Shown here: positions 17,415-26,712 of the stretch, in pieces
Numbering within the stretch: the first letter of the stretch is position 1
How the letters are laid out: the number at the start of each line of letters is the position of its first letter
DNA from: Fervidicoccaceae archaeon
GTDB lineage: Archaea > Thermoproteota > Thermoprotei_A > Sulfolobales > Fervidicoccaceae
NCBI GenBank assembly: GCA_038734945.1
Contig: JAVYOA010000009.1
Span: 310,001 to 374,000 of the forward strand
Length of the DNA: 64,000 nucleotides
Direction: 5' to 3'
Notes under the pieces: generated by a model
Told to the model about the DNA's origin: nothing
Database searches by the model: none
The model's input: the letters and a program-made list of their open reading frames with translations, nothing else
Position numbers and translations under genes: made by a program

Positions 17415-18764
17415 CTATTTTCCTCTATTCAGCAACCTGTATACAATACTTATTATCGCGATTACAATCAAACCAGAGGGCACGGTCACCTCTATTCCCG
17501 GAGTTACTATCGTTGAGATCAGCACTCCCATCAAAGCCATCAAACCCAGCAGAGATTTAAGTGGAATTCCTCTCTTCCTGAAATTCAGTGAAAACGATAT
17601 ATGTGATGCTAGTATTGCCATCCACGTGAATATTCCGCCGAATGCTGCAACTCCAAAAACTATTAAGTAAGACAATGAGGAACCAAAGCTGTAAGATAGA
17701 ACTGTTGTCACAACCACTCCTACCATTGATGCTGCTAGTGCATTGAACGGAGATCTGAACCTGTTGAGCTTTCCAAGAAACGAAGGAGCTAGACCTCCTC
17801 TAGCTAAAGAGAAGAGCATTCTCGAAGTTAAATAGAGGTTCGTGTTTGCTCCAGAAAGAGCAGCAGTCAGTATAACAAAGTTCACTAAAGAAGCTGCTGC
17901 TGGTATGTTGACTTTATTGAAAACGAGAACAAATGGACTTTCAGTTAAACCAGCAGAGCCCTCTGGAACCAAATTGACGATTGCTATTATAGATGAAACA
18001 TAGAGAAATGTCAGCAAGATGACCACTGCCCTCAATGCCCTCGGCGAATCTTTTTCCGGATTTCTAGCTTCTCCAGAAGTTACTCCGACAACTTCAACTC
18101 CGATGAAAGAGTAGATAGCAACTACTGTTGCTAGCCAGATACCTGTGAATCCTCTTTGCGAAATGTCCTGGAAAAATGGAGTGGTTGAAATGAGACCAAA
18201 CTCTGACGGATGTAGCAGTATGTATGAGCCAATAATAATGAATAAAAGAATAACTGATACCTTTATCGTTGAAAGAGCATATTCAACTGCCCCCAAGACA
18301 TTGACGCTAATAGAGTTCAGCAAGAAAAGCATTGCTCCAAATATTACTATCCAGATCACTGGGCTGACTTCATGAAACCAGTAACTCATATAAATAGATG
18401 CTGCTGCGAGATCTGCTCCTATTGCAAAGGCTTCAGCGAACCAATACATAAATTTCACAAGAAAGCCCAGATACCTGCTGATGAAAATTTCGGCGTGGTT
18501 GCCAAAAGCTCCAGGACTTGGAAACAGCTTGGTCATCTCTGCTAAGGCGGTCCCGACCGAATATGCTATTAGAGCTCCCAGCACGTATGAGACAGCTGTT
18601 CCTGAACCTGCCAATTTTATGGCGAAACCGCTTCCCAAAAATAGCCCAGTACCTATAGCCGATCCTATTGCCATCATTATCATTTGCCCTTGGGAAAAAG
18701 CTCTTTTAAGCCCCTTTTCCCTATCCTCAATGCCCTTTCTAATTGATTCTATATCCTTTCCCAT
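17415..18764 (-). CDS. APC-family amino-acid permease
   Basis: A 449-residue transporter with 12 membrane helices. Near the N-terminus it has MIMMAIGSAIGTGLFLGSG, the helix-1 signature of the amino acid/polyamine/organocation family, and later SFIGVEVVGVTSGEARNPEKD on helix 6, typical of YAT/AAT amino-acid transporters. The start ATG at 18764 has GGTGA six bases upstream. It sits next to aldehyde oxidoreductase and other amino-acid catabolism genes, fitting uptake of amino acids for fermentation. Confidence 0.92.
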   Translation of the reverse strand: MGKDIESIRKGIEDREKGLKRAFSQGQMIMMAIGSAIGTGLFLGSGFAIKLAGSGTAVSYVLGALIAYSVGTALAEMTKLFPSPGAFGNHAEIFISRYLGFLVKFMYWFAEAFAIGADLAAASIYMSYWFHEVSPVIWIVIFGAMLFLLNSISVNVLGAVEYALSTIKVSVILLFIIIGSYILLHPSEFGLISTTPFFQDISQRGFTGIWLATVVAIYSFIGVEVVGVTSGEARNPEKDSPRALRAVVILLTFLYVSSIIAIVNLVPEGSAGLTESPFVLVFNKVNIPAAASLVNFVILTAALSGANTNLYLTSRMLFSLARGGLAPSFLGKLNRFRSPFNALAASMVGVVVTTVLSYSFGSSLSYLIVFGVAAFGGIFTWMAILASHISFSLNFRKRGIPLKSLLGLMALMGVLISTIVTPGIEVTVPSGLIVIAIISIVYRLLNRGK

Positions 18765-18799
18765 GGATTTCACCAAATATAATTATTATATATATTTTT

Positions 18800-20701
18800 T
18801 TAAGAAAAGAGCTCTATTTTTCTTCTTTTCAAATCCTCAACGACATCCGCAAGTCCTAGCCTAAGCAGTGTGCTCTCTCTCGGTATTCCGGTATTCACAT
18901 CCCAATTTCTTGCTGCGTAGTATTCATCAAGCATTCTCTCAAGTTCAATAACTTGTCCCTTTGACTTTCCTACCTTCATTGGTTCTTTCAAAAAGCGAGA
19001 TGGAAGTGAATCGTCCTTTCTCCTTATACCCTCTCTGACTAAATATGCTCTTTCCAAATTCACAATTCTCTCTCCTGTTTCTTCAATTTCTCTTGGGCTC
19101 AGGGAAATTCCAGTAACTGCTGTGAACAGTTCGGAAATTTTCTCATAGTTGAGAATGTTCATGTTCTCAGCTAGATTTTTGCATACTTCCAGTGAATCAA
19201 CTAGCGCACAGATGTTCTCATAGTAAGCAACCAATCTTCCCTTTCCTCTTATTCCAAGACGAATTGTTGCCTCCGGTTCTCCAAACATCTCCATTCCGAT
19301 TTTTGGATCATCACTCAGCTCAATGAATGGCTCAGATCTGAGATGGTCAGCTCCTCTGCTGGCGACTGCAAACCCGAGACCATAGCCCTTCAACGCTCTA
19401 GGATCTGCTTGTATCATCTCAAGTCTCTTTACGTGGAATGCGAGCTCCATTCCTTTTCTCAATTTCTCAGCAGCTTTGACTACCCCTTCAGAGAGTAATT
19501 TTCCAAAACCATCTTTCTTTGCTATCTGTTTTATCAACTCGATTACTGCTTCCATGTTTCCCCAATTGAGCCTGAGGCCATCAGTATCAGCTAAGCTTAT
19601 GAGCCCCCTTTCGTATAGCTCCATTGCCCACGAGATGACTTCACTTGTCGTGATTACATCCATTCCAAGCTCATTGAGGAGATCAACTGCAGCTAGAGCT
19701 TTCTCCAGATCTCTATTTCCTATTCTAACAGTCATCCCAGCCAGAGCTTCATATTCCAGCCCTTCATTCACAACAATCTCACCGTCTTTATGATAGACAT
19801 AGACTCTACTGCATGGAACAACACATGAAAAGCAACCCCTGACCTTTACATTGTGCTTTACAGCTAATTTTTCACCGCTTACATCATAGGCGAAATCAAC
19901 CTCACCGCGAGAAAAGTGATATGCGGGAAGCATGCCTATTCTGTTTCCAGCAAGGAGAATTCTAGTTGTTCCCATTATTCTTCTTGGCCAGAACTGCTCA
20001 TGAGAAAATACTTCTTTTTCTATTTCATCAACAATTTTCTCGAACTTATTTTGATCGGCAACCTCAACATATCCATCTCCTCTAACTGCTACGGCCTTGA
20101 CATTCTTCGATGCCATAAGGGTTCCCATCCCGGTTCTTGCTGCAGGCCTGACTCTGTTGAAGAATACTCCTCCAAAGAGAACACCGTTTTCAGATGCAGG
20201 GCCCACTATGCCTACTTGAACTCTATGATCTCCAATTTCACGTATAATTTCATCGAGAGCTTTAGATACGGTTTTCCCCCAAATTCCTTCAGCGTCTCTA
20301 AATTCAACAGACTTTTCCGTTATGTATAAGTATATTGGCTTTCTGCTCTTTCCCTCCAATATTATCTGGTCAAAGCCAGCATATTTCATCTCAGCCCCAA
20401 AATGTCCTCCAGCATTTGAATCCCCAAGGATTCCAGTAAGCGGCGATTTTCCACTCACATTCACTCTCGCTCCAAGAGGAAATCCTGTTCCAGCTATGGG
20501 ACCAGTTGATATCATCAGTTTATTATCAGGGCTCAAGGGATGTACTTCTGGAGGAACCTCATCGTACAACTTTCTTATGTTAAATCCTCTTCCTCCGATA
20601 TATCCAGCCGCTAGTTCTTTTGTAACTTCCTCGAACTTTACTTCTCTCCTCTCTAGATTAATTCTCAATATTCTGCCAGCATATCCATATAGCTTAGACA
20701 T
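18800..20701 (-). CDS. Aldehyde:ferredoxin oxidoreductase (tungsten type)
   Basis: A 633-residue member of the AOR family, which oxidises aldehydes to acids with a tungsto-bispterin cofactor and a 4Fe-4S cluster, passing electrons to ferredoxin. The N-terminal domain begins YGYAGRILRINL and contains GGRGFNIRKLYDEVP and SGKSPLTGILGDSNAGGHFG. Cluster cysteines appear as GCFSCVVPC and a later Cys in SLEVCKN. Length is normal. It overlaps the ferredoxin-type gene upstream by 8 nt, its probable electron acceptor. The substrate aldehyde cannot be told; amino-acid-derived aldehydes are likely given the neighbours. Confidence 0.95.
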   Translation of the reverse strand: MSKLYGYAGRILRINLERREVKFEEVTKELAAGYIGGRGFNIRKLYDEVPPEVHPLSPDNKLMISTGPIAGTGFPLGARVNVSGKSPLTGILGDSNAGGHFGAEMKYAGFDQIILEGKSRKPIYLYITEKSVEFRDAEGIWGKTVSKALDEIIREIGDHRVQVGIVGPASENGVLFGGVFFNRVRPAARTGMGTLMASKNVKAVAVRGDGYVEVADQNKFEKIVDEIEKEVFSHEQFWPRRIMGTTRILLAGNRIGMLPAYHFSRGEVDFAYDVSGEKLAVKHNVKVRGCFSCVVPCSRVYVYHKDGEIVVNEGLEYEALAGMTVRIGNRDLEKALAAVDLLNELGMDVITTSEVISWAMELYERGLISLADTDGLRLNWGNMEAVIELIKQIAKKDGFGKLLSEGVVKAAEKLRKGMELAFHVKRLEMIQADPRALKGYGLGFAVASRGADHLRSEPFIELSDDPKIGMEMFGEPEATIRLGIRGKGRLVAYYENICALVDSLEVCKNLAENMNILNYEKISELFTAVTGISLSPREIEETGERIVNLERAYLVREGIRRKDDSLPSRFLKEPMKVGKSKGQVIELERMLDEYYAARNWDVNTGIPRESTLLRLGLADVVEDLKRRKIELFS

Positions 20702-21209
20702 CTCTTATCCCCCACTTGCTCCTTAATCTTAAACCTGCTGCTAGGGCAGTTGCATAATCTTTCCCAAGCTCATGCTTCTGTGGCTTCTCAATCTGTTGAT
20801 CCCTGCTTGTTAAAAAGAGAGCACCCGTTGGGCATCTTTTCACACATTCTGGCTGACCTCCACATAAATCACAGAGAAGAGGTTTCAATTTCAGAGGATT
20901 CATTGATAAGTAGCCATACGGACAAGCGTCTATGCATGAACCGCAGCCAATGCAGAGAAACTCATCAAGCTTAACTTTCTTTTCTTTTTCATCGAAATAT
21001 AGAGCCTTGGTTGGACAGCTTTTTGAGCAAGGAGCATCTTCACAGTTCTGACAAATCAATGGAAAGTCAATTTCTCTCAGATCATCTTTGATTATTTTTA
21101 TTCTAGAGAAAGTTGATGAGAAGAATCCTTCATGTTTAAAGGAACACCAGAGCTCACAATATTTGCATCCAGAGCATTTAGAAAAATCAACTTCTAAGCG
21201 AAGTCCCAT
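20694..21209 (-). CDS. Polyferredoxin-type 4Fe-4S electron-transfer protein
   Basis: A 171-residue protein with four cysteine clusters: CSGCKYCELWC, CQNCEDAPCSKSC, CIGCGSCIDAC and CDLCGG..C...C, so up to four 4Fe-4S clusters, like DmsB/HycB-type subunits. Encoded directly before AOR with overlapping ends, it is most likely the redox partner taking electrons from the tungsten enzyme. The ATG start precedes LRLEVDFSKC. Confidence 0.92.
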   Translation of the reverse strand: MGLRLEVDFSKCSGCKYCELWCSFKHEGFFSSTFSRIKIIKDDLREIDFPLICQNCEDAPCSKSCPTKALYFDEKEKKVKLDEFLCIGCGSCIDACPYGYLSMNPLKLKPLLCDLCGGQPECVKRCPTGALFLTSRDQQIEKPQKHELGKDYATALAAGLRLRSKWGIRDV

Positions 21210-21331
21210 TGGCTCATGGTATCACCACAGGATTTGTGTATTTGAAAAAATTTGCTATTTATATTTTTTGAAACTGAAAGCGTTGCCTTTTTCAAGGTTT
21301 TTAGGAAGCCAAAAAATTTAATTATTAAAAA

Positions 21332-22105
21332 TTATACGGCTAAATCCCTGGCTATGATCTCAGCAACCTTTTTTCCCGACAGTAGCATAGAGCTGAAAAT
21401 TGGGCCCATTCTATAGAGACCGTATAGCTCGGCAACTGACATACCACAGGCATATAGGCCATCAATCACTTTACCTGTTTTCTCAACGACCTCTTTCTCT
21501 GATTTTTCTGCATATGCGGATGACTCTCCCTTCAGAGTGATTCCAAAATTGGGGTTTTTCTTTACGAGAGCTCTGATCACTTCAGCACCGTGTCCTGTAG
21601 CGTCTACTGTTGCTCTAGCTGGAATGAATATTGGATCAACATGCAAACTACTCATTTCCACTGCTGTCCAAATGGTAACTACCCCATGCACAGAGGGAGG
21701 GTTATCCCTCACGATGACATCTTCCACAGAAGTTCCCAATAATATTCTTGCTCCAGAATCCAGCACACCGTTTGCAAGTCTTATCATCAATTCCACAGCA
21801 TCCACAACTAGAAGTCCAGAATCCTCAATCTTCTTGTATTTAATTTCAAAATCCTCCAAGATATCTTTGGCCAGGCTGTTCAAAACCACCTTGTGAAAAA
21901 GATTTCCTCCACCTCCAATACCTCCTCCCACGCTCAATCTCCTCTCTATGAGGAGAACTTTGATCTTCTTCTCAGCAAGATATTTTGCTGCCGCCATTCC
22001 TGATGGTCCTGCCCCAACAACTATCACATCTACCCCTTTGGAGAAGGTGATCCAGTCCTCAAGCGAATCTCTCAATATCGAAGCTGTAATGAGGGATTCC
22101 AACAT
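21332..22105 (-). CDS. thi4: THI4-type thiazole synthase (sulfide-dependent)
   Basis: A 257-residue NAD-binding protein of the Thi4 family, which makes ADP-thiazole for thiamine from NAD, glycine and sulfur. The N-terminal dinucleotide fold has VDVIVVGAGPSGMAAAKYL, then ERRLSVGGGIGGGGNLF. In yeast the sulfur-donating Cys is sacrificed; here the corresponding site reads SSLHVDP with His, as in methanogen enzymes that use free sulfide catalytically. The C-terminal YACGMSVAELYGLYRMGPIF is also typical. Monocistronic, with 122 nt before the ferredoxin gene. Confidence 0.93.
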   Translation of the reverse strand: MLESLITASILRDSLEDWITFSKGVDVIVVGAGPSGMAAAKYLAEKKIKVLLIERRLSVGGGIGGGGNLFHKVVLNSLAKDILEDFEIKYKKIEDSGLLVVDAVELMIRLANGVLDSGARILLGTSVEDVIVRDNPPSVHGVVTIWTAVEMSSLHVDPIFIPARATVDATGHGAEVIRALVKKNPNFGITLKGESSAYAEKSEKEVVEKTGKVIDGLYACGMSVAELYGLYRMGPIFSSMLLSGKKVAEIIARDLAV

Positions 22106-22180
22106 AGTATTTAACCTCCTCTACTACAAGCAAGTTAAAAACAGTAATATTTAAAAATTATTATTGTAATTATTAACAGG

Positions 22181-22654
22181 TTATTGCTTCTTCTCAGAAA
22201 TCATTTCCCTTACTATTGAGAGGATTTCTGCTGCATGACCCCTAGGCTTAACCCCGATTTTTCTCCAAACTAACTTACCTTCCTGATCGAAAATGAACGT
22301 GCTTCTAATGATCCCTTCTTTTTCACCGCTCTTTTTTCCCCAAGCACCAAGTTTTCGTATCACACTTCCATCTCTGTCAGTTAGCAAAGGGACATTCAAA
22401 CCATGCTTTTCCTTGAATTTTTTATGTGAAGAGGGCGAATCCATGCTTATTCCATAAACCTGTACGTTTAGTTCAACGAACTTTGATAATATTTCAGAAA
22501 ATTCTTTTGCCTCAGCAGTACATCCAGGTGTGTTATCCTTTGGATATACATATAGAACAGTCCATTTTCCTTTTAATAAGTCCTTCAATTTAATTTCCTT
22601 TCCATCTTCTCCAACTAAACTGGCATCCAAGATCTCCATAGCGCTCTTCCTCAT
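22181..22654 (-). CDS. bcp: Peroxiredoxin, Bcp/PrxQ family (1-Cys)
   Basis: A 157-residue thiol peroxidase. The active site is YPKDNTPGCTAEAKEFSE, with peroxidatic Cys. The second Cys found five residues later in most PrxQ proteins is Lys here, and no other Cys exists in the protein, so it must use an external thiol for recycling. Length is normal. Divergent from the BMP gene, with 88 nt between. Confidence 0.93.
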   Translation of the reverse strand: MRKSAMEILDASLVGEDGKEIKLKDLLKGKWTVLYVYPKDNTPGCTAEAKEFSEILSKFVELNVQVYGISMDSPSSHKKFKEKHGLNVPLLTDRDGSVIRKLGAWGKKSGEKEGIIRSTFIFDQEGKLVWRKIGVKPRGHAAEILSIVREMISEKKQ

Positions 22655-22685
22655 ATCTATAATTTTTGATAAAAATTAATAAAAG

Positions 22686-22698
22686 AAAAGTTTAAATG
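22686..22698 (+). promoter_or_regulatory. Probable BRE/TATA of the BMP transporter operon
   Basis: GAAAAGTTTAAAT lies about 45-57 nt upstream of the ATG at 22743. With a usual 25-nt offset, transcription would begin near 22718, just ahead of the GGAGGT ribosome site at 22729-22734. This is a good fit for a purine-rich BRE plus TATA. Confidence 0.5.
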
Positions 22699-22742
22699 TA
22701 ATTTCTCATTAGAATCAACTAAAAACCCGGAGGTCATTTTAA

Positions 22743-24059
22743 ATGAGAACTGTCTCAACAGCAATAGTAGGAGCTATTGTTGTTATAGTAATAGCAGTTG
22801 CAATTTTGGGAATTTACTTGGCAGAAAGAGGCGGAGCTCCTTCTGCAACTACTACAGTACCAGCAACTACAACATCCCCACCTAAAACTACAACCAATCT
22901 CTCTAGGAACAGTATCTGCATTGTTTATGACGTTGGCGGGAGAGGAGATCTAAGCTTCAATGACATGGCATATCTGGGGGCAAGCAGAGCTGCAAAGGAC
23001 TTTGGTCTTAAGCTTGTGGAGGCTCAGAGCACTTCCCAAAACGATTACCTACCAAATCTCAATACAATGGCCCAAAGCGGAAGTTGCTTGGTAATTGTAG
23101 CAGTTGGCTTCTTGATGGCTGATGCTGTTAATCAGACAGCTGCCCAATATCCTAATCAGAACTTCGCAATAATTGATGCAGTTGTCCCGCAACCAAATGT
23201 TCTGAGCGTAACATTCAAGGAGGAGGAAGGCAGCGCGCTAGCTGGAGCACTAGCTGCCATGATAGCCCACTACTATAACTATTCATCCGTTGGTGTGGTG
23301 CTGGGGATGGAGATTCCAGTTCTCTATAAATTCGAGGCAGGATATTACTGGGGAATAAGGTATGGGGAGCAGCTCTATCAGCAATACACAGGTCAAAATG
23401 TAACTCCCCTCAATGTGCTTTGGACATATACCGGATCTTTCAATGATCCAGCAAAGGGAAAAACAGCAACACAGGCTCAGCTTGCTCAGGGTGCTGGAAT
23501 AGTCTACAACGTAGCAGGAGCAACAGGTCTGGGCATATTCGATGCGGTTGAAGAGTACAACATGCAGAGAGGAAGAACCATGGGACCACCTTTTGCCATT
23601 GGAGTTGACAGCGACCAGGATTGGATAAAGCCAGGCTACATTATAGCAAGCGTAGAAAAGAGAGTCGATATAGGAGTATACGATGCAGTCCAGAGAGCGT
23701 TGAGCTTTTATTCAGGGAACATTTCCAAGTATGGAGGACAATTAGTGCTGGGGCTGAACGAGGGAGGAGTTGCTCTTAGCTCCCTCGACGATCTCAATAC
23801 GTTCCTTCAGATAGCTGTGCAGGCTGGAAAGACTGTAAACCAGACGCAGATCTTCCAGAAGGTTGGCAGCATGAGAAACTCCATACCTCAGTGGATATGG
23901 CAGGCAGTTGCCAATCTGACCAACACGCTCAAGGTGAATCAAAACATCTCTGCTTATGGGCTGAAATTCTCCGATATTGAATCGCTAATAGTGAACAATG
24001 CTCTTGATTCAGCAAAAATTAAAGATATACGAGCGAAGCTTGGAGTTCCAACTGGATAA
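22743..24059 (+). CDS. BMP-family substrate-binding protein (nucleoside/sugar ABC importer)
   Basis: A 438-residue extracellular binding protein of the basic membrane protein (BMP/PnrA) family that captures nucleosides or related ligands. An N-terminal membrane helix is followed by a Thr/Pro-rich linker (ATTTVPATTTSPPKTT), usual for thermophilic archaeal binding proteins. The fold starts with SICIVYDVGGRGDLSFNDMAYLG and includes IAVGFLMADAV-type segments and GVDSDQDW. It is the first gene of a five-gene operon with a strong GGAGGT. Confidence 0.9.
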   Translation: MRTVSTAIVGAIVVIVIAVAILGIYLAERGGAPSATTTVPATTTSPPKTTTNLSRNSICIVYDVGGRGDLSFNDMAYLGASRAAKDFGLKLVEAQSTSQNDYLPNLNTMAQSGSCLVIVAVGFLMADAVNQTAAQYPNQNFAIIDAVVPQPNVLSVTFKEEEGSALAGALAAMIAHYYNYSSVGVVLGMEIPVLYKFEAGYYWGIRYGEQLYQQYTGQNVTPLNVLWTYTGSFNDPAKGKTATQAQLAQGAGIVYNVAGATGLGIFDAVEEYNMQRGRTMGPPFAIGVDSDQDWIKPGYIIASVEKRVDIGVYDAVQRALSFYSGNISKYGGQLVLGLNEGGVALSSLDDLNTFLQIAVQAGKTVNQTQIFQKVGSMRNSIPQWIWQAVANLTNTLKVNQNISAYGLKFSDIESLIVNNALDSAKIKDIRAKLGVPTG

Positions 24060-24118
24060 TTTTTTTAACACATTTCTTTAAAAGTTTTAAAAACCCTTTT
24101 TTGAAGGTGTCAGATATC

Positions 24119-25645
24119 ATGTCAAGCCAAGAAGAGAACGCTATTGAAATGCTGAACATAACGAAGGTTTATCCTGATGGTGTAGTAGCACTGAATGATG
24201 TTTCACTCACGATAAAAAAGGGAGAAATTCACGGAATTTTAGGAGAAAACGGCGCAGGAAAGACAACACTGATGAGAATATTGTACGGAAACATAAGGCC
24301 AACAAGGGGAAAAATAAAGATAAACGGAGAAGAGGTGAGCTTCAAAAGCAGTGCTGATGCGATAAAAAAGGGAATAGGCATGGTTCATCAGCATCCAGCA
24401 CTGGTTCCGGTTTTTACTGCAAGGGAAAACATATTTCTGGGCATTCCATCCAGACAGAAAGGTGAAGATAGATTAAAGGAACTCATTGAAACCACAGGGC
24501 TCAAAGTCCCGTTGGAGGAGAGAGTTGAGGATCTCTCTCTAGGGATAGCCCAAAGGATCGAGATTCTCAAGGTGCTCTACAGGGGGGCAGATATACTCAT
24601 TCTAGACGAGCCCACAACAAACATGACCAGCGAAGAAGTTAGAGAATTCTTTGTAAGCCTTCGAAACTTGAAAAAGATGGGTAAAACAATTCTCTTCATA
24701 TCTCACAAGCTAAAGGAAGTTTTGGAGATAACCGATAGGATCACTGTTCTTAGGAGGGGAAAAGTCAGTGGCAATTTGGAGACAGTTAGAGCAACTCCCG
24801 AGGAGCTTGCCAGGCTAATGGTAGGAAGAGAAGTTTTTCTCAAAATAGAGAAGCCTATCATTGCTCCGGGAGAGACTGTCCTGCAAGTTAGCGATCTCTG
24901 GGTGAGAAGATGGGACAAATCTTGGGCAGTGAAGGGAGTAGCATTTGAAGTAAAGAAAGGGGAAATATTCGGAATAGCAGGAGTTGAGGGCAACGGACAG
25001 AGCGAGCTAGTAGAAGCAATAACTGGCCTGAGAAAGCCAGAGAAAGGGAAGATCATTCTGAAAGGGAAAGAAGTTACAAATTTTTCTCCATCATCACTCT
25101 ATGAAATGGGAATGGCACATATACCTGAGGATAGACAGAGAACCGGTCTCATTCTTGACATGAGTGTATGGGAGAACTCTATCCTTGGAATGCACAAGAA
25201 AAGAAGATTTGTCAATTCTCTCAAAATATTCAATAGCAGAGCAATTTACAATTATGTTGAGGAGCTTATCAAGCGATATGAAATAGTTGTCTCGAGACTA
25301 GACACTCCTGTTCGGAGACTAAGTGGAGGGAACCAGCAGAAAGTAGTTGTCAGCAGAGAGCTATCGAAGGATCCTGAACTAATAATAGCAGCACAACCTA
25401 CTAGAGGACTAGATGTAGGAGCGACTGAGTATATTAGAAGACTGCTCGTTGATCTTAAAACAAAGGGAAAAGCAGTTCTACTCGTATCAAGTGATATAGA
25501 TGAGATCATGGAACTCAGCGACAGAGTGGCAGTTATGTACGATGGAGAGTTCATGGGTATAGCGGAGACATTCTCTCTCAATGAGAGAGAGATAGGAATG
25601 ATGATGGGAGGATATAGGTTGAGTGAAATAATGAGAGGGGGCTGA
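24119..25645 (+). CDS. ABC importer double-ATPase subunit
   Basis: A 508-residue protein with two ABC domains, as in sugar and nucleoside importers (RbsA/NupA type). Domain 1 has GENGAGKTTL and EPTTNMT Walker B, with a degenerate signature LSLGIAQRIEI; domain 2 has GVEGNGQSELVEA in place of Walker A, the signature LSGGNQQKVV and AAQPTRGLDVGA. Loss of the Walker A lysine in the second half is usual in this class. The ATG at 24119, with GGTG upstream, is preferred to in-frame TTG 24101 and GTG 24107. Confidence 0.92.
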   Translation: MSSQEENAIEMLNITKVYPDGVVALNDVSLTIKKGEIHGILGENGAGKTTLMRILYGNIRPTRGKIKINGEEVSFKSSADAIKKGIGMVHQHPALVPVFTARENIFLGIPSRQKGEDRLKELIETTGLKVPLEERVEDLSLGIAQRIEILKVLYRGADILILDEPTTNMTSEEVREFFVSLRNLKKMGKTILFISHKLKEVLEITDRITVLRRGKVSGNLETVRATPEELARLMVGREVFLKIEKPIIAPGETVLQVSDLWVRRWDKSWAVKGVAFEVKKGEIFGIAGVEGNGQSELVEAITGLRKPEKGKIILKGKEVTNFSPSSLYEMGMAHIPEDRQRTGLILDMSVWENSILGMHKKRRFVNSLKIFNSRAIYNYVEELIKRYEIVVSRLDTPVRRLSGGNQQKVVVSRELSKDPELIIAAQPTRGLDVGATEYIRRLLVDLKTKGKAVLLVSSDIDEIMELSDRVAVMYDGEFMGIAETFSLNEREIGMMMGGYRLSEIMRGG

Positions 25646-25650
25646 TAAAC

Positions 25651-26712
25651 TTGAACACTCTATCAAGGATAAAGGAAAAATATGGAGAAAGCATTGTTGG
25701 CTTTCTAGAAGTAACACTGGCTGCTGCTATTGGGCTTGGGGCTTCTGCTGTTCTAATTAGGGCAGGTGGTTACAGCCCCGCCGATGCTTTTTACTACCTT
25801 TTCAGAGGATCTTTCGGCTCTCTCTATAGCTTATATACAACTTTGAGCTATTCCATTCCTCTTATGCTCACAGGCCTCGCCTTCGCTGTTAGTGTTAGGG
25901 CTGGACTTTTTAACATTGGGGCAGAGGGACAAGTGTATATATCTGCTTTAGGAGCGATAATAGCGGCATCAATAGCCATGCCATCCTACCTCTACCTTCC
26001 AATGGAATTCTTAATAGGGATTTTACTAGCAGTGCTCTGGTCATTGGCAGCTGGAGCATTGAAGGTCTGGAAGGGAGTAAACGAGGTAGTTTCTACAATA
26101 ATGCTCAACTGGATAGCATTCTGGATTGTCGAGTACGCTAGAGCGAACATTTACTATGATCCCCTTTCTCCAGACAGAACCATTAGAATACCACTCGCAG
26201 GAAGATTGCCTCTCCTTGTTGCTAATACATCACTCTATTCAGGAATAATAATTTCAATAGGGGTAGTGGTTGTCATGTACATTATAATGTGGAAAACAGC
26301 AGTGGGCTATGAGATTAGAGCAGTTGGACTGAATCTTTTTGCCTCAAAATATGGAGGTATAAAGACATCGTTGGTTGCTTTGGAGGCATTTGCTATAAGC
26401 GGTTTGCTGAGTGGATTAGCAGGAGTTATGGAGACAATTGGTAGACCGCCCACATATGCAATTGTGACTGGGCTCACAAATCTCGTCAATTTGGGTTTCA
26501 ATGGGATAGCCGTATCATTGATTGGAAGAAACAATCCCATAGGCATAATTCCAGCATCCATATTTATTGGAGCTCTAACTGCGGGAGCAACATCGATGCA
26601 GATATTTGCTGGCGTTCCGCTTGAAATGGTTCAAGCTGTTCAAGGAATTATTGTAATAGTTCTAGCAATTCCTGGACTCATAAGAATTTTGAAATCTTAC
26701 ATAAAGAGGTGA
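25651..26712 (+). CDS. ABC importer permease 1 (nucleoside/sugar)
   Basis: A 353-residue integral protein of the branched-chain/nucleoside permease fold. It has about nine helices and the FNIGAEGQVYISALGA motif characteristic of these permeases. The start is TTG at 25651 behind GAGAGGGGG, five nt after the ATPase stop. It pairs with the next permease to form the pore. Confidence 0.9.
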   Translation: MNTLSRIKEKYGESIVGFLEVTLAAAIGLGASAVLIRAGGYSPADAFYYLFRGSFGSLYSLYTTLSYSIPLMLTGLAFAVSVRAGLFNIGAEGQVYISALGAIIAASIAMPSYLYLPMEFLIGILLAVLWSLAAGALKVWKGVNEVVSTIMLNWIAFWIVEYARANIYYDPLSPDRTIRIPLAGRLPLLVANTSLYSGIIISIGVVVVMYIIMWKTAVGYEIRAVGLNLFASKYGGIKTSLVALEAFAISGLLSGLAGVMETIGRPPTYAIVTGLTNLVNLGFNGIAVSLIGRNNPIGIIPASIFIGALTAGATSMQIFAGVPLEMVQAVQGIIVIVLAIPGLIRILKSYIKR

